DNA from: an uncultured Bacteroides sp.
GTDB lineage: Bacteria; Bacteroidota; Bacteroidia; Bacteroidales; Bacteroidaceae
Direction of reading: 5' to 3'
NCBI GenBank assembly: GCA_949300425.1
Contig: CASGED010000034.1
Location: 1-38,020, forward strand
DNA: 38,020 bases
Shown here: piece by piece, positions 16,597 to 24,285 of the stretch
How positions within the stretch are numbered: the first letter of the stretch is position 1
Layout: each line of letters begins with the position of its first letter
Notes under the pieces: model-generated
What the model was told of the DNA's origin: nothing
Database searches by the model: none
The model's input: only the letters and a program-made list of their open reading frames with translations
Program-made: the position numbers and the translations under genes

Positions 16597-16734
16597 AAAT
16601 GCGCAGGCCGGGCATTTCGCTCTGCGAAACTTTAAGATTCTCTTCGCGCAACTTTGTGCCCGGCTTTGCGAAAGAATGACAAGAGAAATAGGTATTAGAT
16701 ATAATTAAGGTATAAGAAGAAAAGGATTAAAACT

Positions 16735-18195
16735 ATGTTATTGAAACAAACTAAAATTGTGGCGACCATATCTGATCAGCGCTGTGAGGTGGACTTTATT
16801 CGCCAGCTGTTTGAGGCAGGCATGAACGTAGTACGCATGAACACGGCTCATTTGAACCGTGAAGGCGCTGAGAAGTTGATAAACAACGTACGTACCGTGT
16901 CCAACCGCATCGGCATCCTGATGGATACGAAGGGACCCGAAGTACGTACCACTCCACTGACCGGAGACCCTATCACGTTCAAGACGGGCGACCGGGTAAA
17001 GGTCGTTGGGAATCCCGACCAAGCCACCACAAAGGAGTGTATCTCGGTGTCCTATCCCAACTTTGTACACGACCTGAACGAAGGCGGACATATCCTGATA
17101 GACGATGGGGAATTGGAAATGATAGTCATAGAAAAGCATCCCGATTACCTGTTTTGCGAAGTGCAAAATGAGTCAACCTTAGGAAGCCGCAAGAGTGTCA
17201 ACGTGCCCGGCGTTCGCATCAACTTGCCATCGCTCACGGAGAAGGACCGTAACAACATCCTGTTTGGCATCGAGAAAGACATCGACTTCATCGCCCACTC
17301 TTTCGTGCGCAACAAGCAAGACGTGCTGGACATCCGCACCATTCTCGACGCCTATCAAAGTGACATAAAAATCATCGCCAAGATAGAAAATCAGGAAGGT
17401 GTGGACAACATTGACGAGATATTGGAAGTAGCCGATGGTGTCATGATAGCCCGTGGTGACCTGGGTATTGAAGTGCCCCAAGAACGTATTCCCGGCATCC
17501 AACGCCTGCTCATCCGCAAGTGCATCTTGGCCAAGAAACCGGTTATCGTAGCCACACAGATGCTTCACACCATGATTTCCAATCCGCGCCCCACACGTGC
17601 GGAGGTGACCGACATCGCCAACGCCATCTATTACCGTACCGATGCTCTGATGCTAAGCGGGGAGACGGCTTATGGCAAATATCCGGTGGAAGCCGTAAAG
17701 ACCATGACAAAAGTGGCAGCCCAAGCCGAACAGGACAAATTGACCGAGAACGATGTACGCATCCCGTTGGATGAAAATAGCAATGACGTGACCGCCTTCT
17801 TGGCCAAGCAAGCCGTAAAGGCCACGGTGAAGTTGAAAATCCGTGCCATCATCACCGATAGCTATAGCGGACGCACCGCGCGTAACTTGGCCGCCTTCCG
17901 TGGCAAATATCCTGTGCTGGCCATTTGCTACAAGGAGAAGACCATGCGCCACCTGGCCCTGTCTTATGGTGTGGAAGCCATCTACATGCCCGAATTGGCC
18001 AACGGGCAAGAATATTACTTCGCCGCCCTGCGCCGCCTCCTGGCTGACGGGAAGCTGAAACCGACGGACATGGTGGGCTATCTGAGTAGCGGCAAGGCCG
18101 GCACGCAGACATCTTTCCTCGAAATCAACGTGGTGGAAGACGCCTTGAAACATGCCAACGATTGTGTACTGCCCAATAGCAACCGATATTTATAA
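16735..18195 (+). CDS. pyk: Pyruvate kinase
   Basis: The 486-residue enzyme transfers phosphate from phosphoenolpyruvate to ADP in the last step of glycolysis. The sequence covers domain A (KIVATISD at the start, GMNVVRMNTAHL, MDTKGPEVRT), domain B (about 70-165), the catalytic IIAKIENQEGVDNI with its lysine, the metal site VMIARGDLGIEV, and the signature MLHTMISNPRPTRAEVTDI near 277-295, followed by the C-terminal domain. The histidine in MLHTM replaces the more usual Glu or Gln. Its stop TAA overlaps the ATG of the methyltransferase gene by one base, so the two are translationally coupled. Confidence 0.96.
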   Translation: MLLKQTKIVATISDQRCEVDFIRQLFEAGMNVVRMNTAHLNREGAEKLINNVRTVSNRIGILMDTKGPEVRTTPLTGDPITFKTGDRVKVVGNPDQATTKECISVSYPNFVHDLNEGGHILIDDGELEMIVIEKHPDYLFCEVQNESTLGSRKSVNVPGVRINLPSLTEKDRNNILFGIEKDIDFIAHSFVRNKQDVLDIRTILDAYQSDIKIIAKIENQEGVDNIDEILEVADGVMIARGDLGIEVPQERIPGIQRLLIRKCILAKKPVIVATQMLHTMISNPRPTRAEVTDIANAIYYRTDALMLSGETAYGKYPVEAVKTMTKVAAQAEQDKLTENDVRIPLDENSNDVTAFLAKQAVKATVKLKIRAIITDSYSGRTARNLAAFRGKYPVLAICYKEKTMRHLALSYGVEAIYMPELANGQEYYFAALRRLLADGKLKPTDMVGYLSSGKAGTQTSFLEINVVEDALKHANDCVLPNSNRYL

Positions 18196-18824
18196 TGACC
18201 ATAGACGAGTATATCCTCCAGCATATTGACCCCGAAGGCGAATACCTGCACGCCTTGTATCGGGACACGCACCTGAAGCTGCTCTACCCCCGCATGGCCT
18301 CCGGCCACTTGCAGGGGCGCATGCTGAAGATGTTTGTCCGCATGATACGCCCCCGGCAGGTGCTCGAGATAGGAACATATAGCGGCTATTCGGCCTTGTG
18401 CATCGCCGAAGGATTGCCCGAAGGCTCCCTGCTACACACGTTCGAAATCAATGACGAGCAGGAGGACTTTACCCGTCCCTGGCTGGAAGGCTCTTCCTAC
18501 GCTGACCGCATCAAGTTTTATATCGGCGATGCTTTGAAGCGCGTGCCCGAGCTGGGTCTGACGTTCGACATGGTGTTTATGGACGGAGACAAACGTAAAT
18601 ATGTCGATTATTACGAAATGGCTTTGTCCGTGCTTTCTCCGGGTGGCTACATCTTGGCGGACAACACCTTGTGGGACGGGCACGTATTGGAAGAGCGTCC
18701 CCGCATGTCGGATTTGCAAACTCTCGGCATACAAGCCTTCAATGACCGTGTGGCACGGGACAATCGCGTAGAAAAGGTTATCCTTCCCCTGCGTGACGGA
18801 TTGACGATTATTTACAAGAAATAG
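18195..18824 (+). CDS. Class I SAM-dependent O-methyltransferase
   Basis: The 209-residue protein resembles catechol/caffeoyl-CoA O-methyltransferases (family 3). It has the AdoMet-binding VLEIGTYSGYSALC near residues 55-68, LLHTFEINDEQ, DMVFMDGDKRKYVDYYE near 130-146 (metal-binding Asp) and ADNTLWDGHV near 155. The acceptor is unknown. The start overlaps the pyruvate kinase stop by one base, which fixes the ATG and implies co-expression with a glycolytic enzyme; I see no functional reason for that link. Confidence 0.9.
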   Translation: MTIDEYILQHIDPEGEYLHALYRDTHLKLLYPRMASGHLQGRMLKMFVRMIRPRQVLEIGTYSGYSALCIAEGLPEGSLLHTFEINDEQEDFTRPWLEGSSYADRIKFYIGDALKRVPELGLTFDMVFMDGDKRKYVDYYEMALSVLSPGGYILADNTLWDGHVLEERPRMSDLQTLGIQAFNDRVARDNRVEKVILPLRDGLTIIYKK

Positions 18825-18886
18825 GGCATTGGCTTCCATTAAAACGGACTTTCTTGAAAAAACAAGACTTCGTACTTCCTCTTTAA

Positions 18887-18918
18887 TTTGCATATAACCG
18901 AATTTATCTCTATATTTG
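18887..18918 (+). promoter_or_regulatory. Promoter of the topoisomerase IV A gene
   Basis: TTTG (18887-18890), a 20-base spacer and TATATTTG (18911-18918) fit the Bacteroidetes consensus and leave a leader of about 50 bases. Confidence 0.6.
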
Positions 18919-18974
18919 CCTGCGGCTGAAATTTATCACTTCAGCGCCAAACACTTTCCCGATGCAAGAAAATT

Positions 18975-21647
18975 ATGAGCGAAGACTTTGAAACGAATAA
19001 CGAAGACCTGAATAACAACGCCTTCGGACAGGAGGGGCACTCGGATTATCGCCCTGCGGACGCCAAGGATGACAACGTGAAACATCAACTGAGCGGCATG
19101 TACCAAAACTGGTTTTTGGACTATGCTTCATACGTCATTCTAGAACGTGCTGTTCCCCATATCATGGACGGCCTGAAACCGGTACAACGGCGCATCTTGC
19201 ACACCATGCGCCGCATGGAGGACGGACGCTACAACAAGGTGGCCAACATCGTGGGTGAGGCCATGAAGTTCCATCCGCATGGCGACGCCTCCATCAAGGA
19301 CGCTTTGGTGCAGTTAGGCCAAAAAGATTTGCTCATTGATTGTCAGGGGAACTGGGGCAATATCCTGACGGGAGACGATGCCGCGGCAGCCCGTTATATC
19401 GAAGCGCGATTGACCAAGTTCGCCCTTGACGTAGTGTTCAATCCCAAAACGACGGAATGGAAAATGTCCTACGATGGACGTAACCGCGAGCCGGTGACCC
19501 TGCCCGTCAAGTTTCCCCTGCTCTTGATGCAGGGCGTAGAAGGCATAGCCGTAGGACTCTCTTCTAAAATCCTTCCTCATAATTTCAATGAATTGTGCGA
19601 TGCGGCCGTCAGTTACCTGCACGGAGAGGAATTCCGTCTTTACCCCGATTTTCAAACGGGCGGATTGATAGACGTGTCGAAATACAACGATGGCGAACGA
19701 GGCGGTTCGGTGCGCGTACGCTCCCGCATTGAGAAGGTGGACAATAAAACACTGGCCGTGCGCGAAATTCCCTACGGCAAAACCGTGGCCAACGTGTGCG
19801 ACTCTATCGTGAAAGCCAGCGAAAAGGGAAAGATAAAGATTCGCAAAGTGGAAGACTTGACTTCGGGAAGTGTGGAGATTCTCGTGCACTTGACGCCCGG
19901 CACTTCTTCAGACAAAACCATCGATGCCCTTTACGCTTTCACCGATTGCGAAGTAAGCATCTCTCCAAACTGTTGTGTCATTGATGACCAAAAACCACAC
20001 TTCCTCACCGTGAGCGATGTGTTGCGCAAGTCGGTAGACAATACCTTACACTTGCTGCGCCGCGAACTGGAGATTCGCAAAGGCGAGATTTTGGAAAGCC
20101 TGCATTTCGCTTCCTTGGAGAAAGTCTTTATTGAGGAGCGCATCTATAAAGACAAGGAATTTGAGAACGCCGGCACCATGGACGCCGCATGCGAACACAT
20201 CGACCTGCGCCTTACACCGTGGTATCCCAGTTTCATCCGTGAAGTGACCAAGGATGACATTTTGAAGTTGATGGAAATCAAGATGGCCCGCATCCTGAAG
20301 TTCAACTCCGATAAGGCCGAAGAGCAGATAGCTCGCATGAAAGCCGAAGTGGAGGAAATAAACCGCCATTTGGACAACATTGTGGAGTATACGGCCGAAT
20401 GGTTTCGCATGCTGAAGGAAAAGTATGGACGCAACTTCCCCCGTCGCACTGAGATACGCAGTTTCGACACCATCGACTCCACCAAAGTCATTGAGGCTAA
20501 TGAGAAACTCTATATCAATCGGGAGGAAGGCTTCGTCGGCACCAGCCTGAAGAAAGACGAATATATAGCAAATTGTTCTAACCTGGACGATGTCATTCTC
20601 TTCTATCGTGATGGACGTTATCTTATCACGCCCGTGGCCGACAAAAAGTTTGTGGGCAAAAACGTAATTTATGTCAACGTATTTAAGAAGAACGACAAGC
20701 GTACTATATATAATGTGGTGTATCGTGACGGGAAAGACGGTACGTGCTACATCAAGCGTTTTGCGGTGACCAACATTATCCGCGATCGCGAGTATGACGT
20801 CACTCAAGGTACACCCGATTCACGCATCATGTATTTCAGCGCTAATCCCAATGGGGAGGCCGAAGTCATTAAGGTGACCTTAAAACCCAATCCCAAGATA
20901 CGTAAAATCATCTTTGAAGAAGATTTCAGTCAACTGGCCATCAAAGGCAGGCAAGCGATAGGTAATATCCTGACCCGTAATCCGGTGCACAAGATAACGC
21001 TGAAACAACGGGGCGCTTCCACATTAGGCGGGCGCAAGGTGTGGTTCGACCGTGACGTATTGCGCCTCAACTACGACGGAAGGGGCGAATACTTGGGTGA
21101 GTTCCAAACCAATGACCGTATTTTGGTAGTGTTGAATAACGGAGATTATTACACCACAGGCTTCGACTTGAGCAACCACTACGAAGCCGACATTCGCGTC
21201 ATGGAGAAATTCGATGCTCAGAAAGTATGGACGGCCGTACTCTACGATGCCGACCAACAAGGCTATCCCTACATCAAGCGTTTCTGTTTCGAGGCGGCCT
21301 CCCGCAAGCAGAATTACTTGGGCGAGAACAAGAAGAGCCAACTCATCCTGCTGACGGACGAGCCTTACCCCCGTTTAGAGGTGGTGTTTGGCGGCCATGA
21401 TAGTTTTCGGGATTCTTTGATTGTAGATGTGGAAGAGTTCATAGCGGTCAAAGGATTCAAAGCTAAGGGCAAACGGCTAACGAATTACACAATAGACACT
21501 ATCAACGAACTGGAGCCTACACGTCAGCCAGACCCTGCTCCCGTAACGGAAACCTCGGAAGAAGAGCCGGAGAACCTGGATCCGGACCGTGACAAGAGCG
21601 AGGGTGACATTTTGGATGAACTGACCGGACAGATGAAATTGTTTTAA
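18975..21647 (+). CDS. parC: DNA topoisomerase IV subunit A (ParC/GyrA family)
   Basis: This 890-residue type IIA topoisomerase subunit cuts and rejoins DNA for decatenation, with a ParE partner encoded elsewhere. The breakage-reunion domain includes GLKPVQRRILHTM and the catalytic Tyr141 in AAAARYIEARLTKF, then a coiled-coil region around residues 440-480 and a C-terminal beta-pinwheel-like part. The pinwheel is degenerate and I see no clear GyrA box (QRRGGKG), which favours ParC over GyrA. The acidic tail (EEEPENLDPDRDKSEGD) is typical for Bacteroides. The N-terminal 35 residues are an acidic extension before the core. It is followed at 14 bases by a DUF3316 gene in the same direction. Confidence 0.92.
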   Translation: MSEDFETNNEDLNNNAFGQEGHSDYRPADAKDDNVKHQLSGMYQNWFLDYASYVILERAVPHIMDGLKPVQRRILHTMRRMEDGRYNKVANIVGEAMKFHPHGDASIKDALVQLGQKDLLIDCQGNWGNILTGDDAAAARYIEARLTKFALDVVFNPKTTEWKMSYDGRNREPVTLPVKFPLLLMQGVEGIAVGLSSKILPHNFNELCDAAVSYLHGEEFRLYPDFQTGGLIDVSKYNDGERGGSVRVRSRIEKVDNKTLAVREIPYGKTVANVCDSIVKASEKGKIKIRKVEDLTSGSVEILVHLTPGTSSDKTIDALYAFTDCEVSISPNCCVIDDQKPHFLTVSDVLRKSVDNTLHLLRRELEIRKGEILESLHFASLEKVFIEERIYKDKEFENAGTMDAACEHIDLRLTPWYPSFIREVTKDDILKLMEIKMARILKFNSDKAEEQIARMKAEVEEINRHLDNIVEYTAEWFRMLKEKYGRNFPRRTEIRSFDTIDSTKVIEANEKLYINREEGFVGTSLKKDEYIANCSNLDDVILFYRDGRYLITPVADKKFVGKNVIYVNVFKKNDKRTIYNVVYRDGKDGTCYIKRFAVTNIIRDREYDVTQGTPDSRIMYFSANPNGEAEVIKVTLKPNPKIRKIIFEEDFSQLAIKGRQAIGNILTRNPVHKITLKQRGASTLGGRKVWFDRDVLRLNYDGRGEYLGEFQTNDRILVVLNNGDYYTTGFDLSNHYEADIRVMEKFDAQKVWTAVLYDADQQGYPYIKRFCFEAASRKQNYLGENKKSQLILLTDEPYPRLEVVFGGHDSFRDSLIVDVEEFIAVKGFKAKGKRLTNYTIDTINELEPTRQPDPAPVTETSEEEPENLDPDRDKSEGDILDELTGQMKLF

Positions 21648-21661
21648 ATGAAGAATGATAA

Positions 21662-22498
21662 ATGAAGAATAAAGCCTTTGCGATATTAGCCATAATCCTA
21701 TTAGCGGCCATGCCTTTGCGTGCACAACTCCAATTGCCTGACTCTGCCCGCCAGACGCATTTCGTCACACGCACTATGATGTACGGTGTAGGTGCCTCCA
21801 ACATGTACGACACTTATCTCTCACCTCAGGAATACAAAGGGGTGGAAGTCCGTATCGCTCGCGAGAGTATGCGCATGACGCGCTGGGCCGATGGTAACCT
21901 TTCGCTTCAGAACTTTCTGCAAGGCTATGTCAACTACACGCATAACCATGTGGATAATAACAACATGCTGGCTGCACAAGTCAACTGGAACTACGGACTG
22001 CATTACCACTTCCCATTGACCGATAATTTCCGCTTGCTGGCTGGTGGACTTGCTGATTTGAACGGTGGTTTTCTCTATAACTTGCGCAATGGGAACAATC
22101 CTGCATCGGCACGTGCCTACCTGAATATAGACGCTTCGGTAATGGCTGTATGGGATGTAAGAATCAAGAATTACCCTATTCGGCTGCGTTACCAACTGAA
22201 TCTTCCGGTAATGGGCGTGATGTTTTCTCCCCACTATGGACAATCCTATTACGAAATCTTCTCGTTAGGCAATGCCGGAGGAATCGTGAAGTTTACTTCC
22301 CTGCACAATCAACCTTCCCTGCGCCAAATGCTGACCGCCGACTTGCCTGTAGGGCGGATGAAGATGCGTCTGGCCTACCTATGGGATGCCCAGCAATCCA
22401 AAGTTAACAACATACGTACTCATGCTTATTCACATGTATTTATGATAGGATTCGTAAAAGAATTCTATCTGCTGAAAAAACACGGAAATAAGAACTAA
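21662..22498 (+). CDS. DUF3316 outer-membrane barrel-like protein
   Basis: The 278-residue protein has a cleavable signal peptide (MKNKAFAILAIILLAAMPLRA) and a body of alternating aromatic and polar strands (VTRTMMYGVGASNMYDTYLS, VNYTHNHVDNNNMLAAQVNW, RIKNYPIRLRYQLNLPVMGV). I assign it to the Bacteroidales DUF3316 family, whose role is not known. Strand pattern and the C-terminal aromatic end suggest an outer-membrane or periplasmic barrel. It lies between parC and the S41 protease gene with gaps of 14 and 6 bases, so all three are likely on one transcript. Confidence 0.8.
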   Translation: MKNKAFAILAIILLAAMPLRAQLQLPDSARQTHFVTRTMMYGVGASNMYDTYLSPQEYKGVEVRIARESMRMTRWADGNLSLQNFLQGYVNYTHNHVDNNNMLAAQVNWNYGLHYHFPLTDNFRLLAGGLADLNGGFLYNLRNGNNPASARAYLNIDASVMAVWDVRIKNYPIRLRYQLNLPVMGVMFSPHYGQSYYEIFSLGNAGGIVKFTSLHNQPSLRQMLTADLPVGRMKMRLAYLWDAQQSKVNNIRTHAYSHVFMIGFVKEFYLLKKHGNKN

Positions 22499-22504
22499 TC
22501 TTAA

Positions 22505-23518
22505 ATGAACGACATGAAACGGCTGATATTTCTTACCCTATGTTTCTCCTGCTTCCTCACTTCCTGCATCCGCGAGGAAGAATACATCAATACTCCGCAA
22601 GGCAATTTTGAGGCCTTATGGAGAATCATCGATGAGCAATACTGCTACCTCGACTACAAACAGATTGACTGGAATGCCATTTATGACAAATACCTGCCTC
22701 TTATCACACCGGACATGAGTAGTGACGGTTTGTTTGAAGTATTGGGCAATATGCTGGCCGAGTTGAAAGACGGGCACGTCAATCTCTATTCCGCCTCAAA
22801 CACTGCTCGTTATTGGGACTGGTACTTGGACTATCCGCGGAACTATAACGAGAGCATCATCGAACAATACCTTGGCCGCAATTATCGCATTTCAGGAGGA
22901 TTGAAATATACCGTTTTAGAAGACAACGTTGGTTATATCTCTTATACGTCCTTCTCTAACGGAGTCGGTGAAGGTAACTTAGATGAAACCCTCTCATACT
23001 TGGCGGCTTGCAACGGTCTCATTATTGACGTACGCAACAATGGAGGCGGCAACCTGACTTATTCCACCCGCATCGCCGCCCGTTTCACCAACGAAACAGT
23101 TCTAACAGGGTATATTCAGCACAAAACTGGAGCGGGACACAGCGATTTCTCTGCCCCCGAACCTATTTACTTAGAGCCATCCATCAACTTGCGTTGGCAG
23201 AAACCGGCCATCGTTCTGACGAACCGCCATTCTTATAGTGCCACCAACGATTTTGTCAATGTCATGCGCTACCTTCCCTTAGTTACGATTGTAGGCGACC
23301 AAACCGGGGGAGGAGCCGGCCTGCCTTTTACCTCAGAGTTGCCCAACGGATGGACCGTCCGTTTCTCCGCCAGCCCTCATTTGGACGCGGACAAACAACA
23401 CATCGAGTTCGGCATTGAACCGGATGTATGGGTAGACATGGCGGAAGAAGACGAATCGCAAGGAATTGATACAATGATTGAGACCGCCCGCAGTCTCATT
23501 GCAGATACACAGAAATAA
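22505..23518 (+). CDS. S41-family C-terminal processing protease-like lipoprotein
   Basis: This 337-residue lipoprotein (lipobox FLTSC near residue 21) belongs to the tail-specific protease S41 family. It shows the helical N-terminal region (FEALWRIIDEQYCYLDYKQIDW), the GHVNLYS turn and the active-site part GLIIDVRNNGGGNLTYS, followed by VLTNRHSYSATNDF, where the Ser of SYSATNDF would be the catalytic serine, and the TGGGAGLPFTSELPNGW loop. There is no obvious PDZ domain, which is common in the short Bacteroidetes members. ATG 22514 (MKRLIF) is an alternative start nine bases downstream. It ends a likely three-gene run behind parC. Confidence 0.88.
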   Translation: MNDMKRLIFLTLCFSCFLTSCIREEEYINTPQGNFEALWRIIDEQYCYLDYKQIDWNAIYDKYLPLITPDMSSDGLFEVLGNMLAELKDGHVNLYSASNTARYWDWYLDYPRNYNESIIEQYLGRNYRISGGLKYTVLEDNVGYISYTSFSNGVGEGNLDETLSYLAACNGLIIDVRNNGGGNLTYSTRIAARFTNETVLTGYIQHKTGAGHSDFSAPEPIYLEPSINLRWQKPAIVLTNRHSYSATNDFVNVMRYLPLVTIVGDQTGGGAGLPFTSELPNGWTVRFSASPHLDADKQHIEFGIEPDVWVDMAEEDESQGIDTMIETARSLIADTQK

Positions 23519-23534
23519 CGATGTTTCGCCTTTG

Positions 23535-23993
23535 TCATGCCCTTCTCATGCGGACCGTGACAGACATTTTGCTGCCGTCTCCCCAATAATCATCGGTATG
23601 GAGCGTCAGAACGAGACGATTGTCGGCTGAAGTTCCGCCGCTGATTTCTACATGCCATGCAATATGACGACCTGACATAGCAACAATCAGCATGTCATCT
23701 TCGACTTGCCATTTGAAATCTTCCATCGAAGGTTCTGTACCCCGTTCATCGCAGAATACACCTTTCCCTTCTTCGTAAAAATAGGCCCATAAGGCTTCCT
23801 TAGAGAGTGCATCTACCGTACCTGCATCAGTACCATCTGCGGACGACCAAGAATATGAAACCACATACCATTGATAGGTTTCTAAATTATTGCGGATGTT
23901 AAATTCATCATCCGTACATGATGACATTAAACCTATAAATGCCAATAGAAACATACATAGGCCCGTTTCCCAAGATTTCAGTATATTCATCAT
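23535..23993 (-). CDS. Small hypothetical lipoprotein
   Basis: The 152-residue product has a lipoprotein signal ending in LMSSC near residue 26, followed by acidic TDDEFNIRNN and a beta-rich body (TYQWYVVSYSWSSADG, FKWQVEDDMLIVAMSG, NRLVLTLHTDDYWG), resembling the small lipocalin-like lipoproteins of Bacteroides. I do not recognise a named family. ATG 23990 is an alternative start. A -7 element TACCTTTG lies at 24030-24037. The gene is convergent with the S41 gene, with a 16-base gap. Confidence 0.7.
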   Translation of the reverse strand: MMNILKSWETGLCMFLLAFIGLMSSCTDDEFNIRNNLETYQWYVVSYSWSSADGTDAGTVDALSKEALWAYFYEEGKGVFCDERGTEPSMEDFKWQVEDDMLIVAMSGRHIAWHVEISGGTSADNRLVLTLHTDDYWGDGSKMSVTVRMRRA

Positions 23994-24087
23994 AACAATA
24001 TTGCTTAATAAAAATATGGTTAGTTTTTACAAAGGTAATCAAAATTGACTATCCCCATCTATCAACGTTCTTAAAAAAACAAAATAG

Positions 24088-24118
24088 TTGGCTAAATAGA
24101 AAATATTGTTTATCTTTG
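24088..24118 (+). promoter_or_regulatory. Promoter of tRNA-Leu
   Basis: TTGG (24088-24091), a 19-base spacer and TATCTTTG (24111-24118) match the consensus; the tRNA begins 25 bases after the -7 box. Confidence 0.7.
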
Positions 24119-24142
24119 CCGCGCTATAGTAAAAAGCACATT

Positions 24143-24224
24143 GCGGGTGTGGCGTAATTGGCAGCCGCGCCAGACTTAGGATCTGGTGCCGCAAGGCGTG
24201 TAGGTTCGAGTCCTATCACCCGCA
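24143..24224 (+). tRNA. tRNA-Leu (anticodon UAG)
   Basis: The acceptor arms GCGGGTG (24143-24149) and CACCCGC (24217-24223) pair fully, with discriminator A at 24224. The anticodon stem CCAGA/TCTGG encloses the loop CTTAGGA, giving anticodon UAG. A short extra arm and the T-arm (TAGGTTCGAGTCCTA) are present. No CCA is encoded, as is common in Bacteroidetes. Confidence 0.95.
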
Positions 24225-24229
24225 CTAAA

Positions 24230-24280
24230 GAGAAAAATCCTTCCGATGCGGATTCCGCACGGAAGGATTTTTCTCTTTTT
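24230..24280 (+). terminator. Terminator of tRNA-Leu
   Basis: A perfect 16-bp stem (24230-24245 with 24260-24275, containing AATCCTTCCG/CGGAAGGATT) encloses a small inner hairpin (TGCGGA..TCCGCA) and is followed by TTTTT. It ends five bases before the stop of the convergent receptor gene and may serve both. Confidence 0.9.
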
Positions 24281-24285
24281 ATGCT

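Noticed and set aside
20046-20807. A 253-codon open frame antisense to parC, and similar long antisense frames at 13465-14262 and 27602-28375
   Set aside because: Each mirrors a well-recognised gene and shows no domain, promoter or ribosome site of its own.
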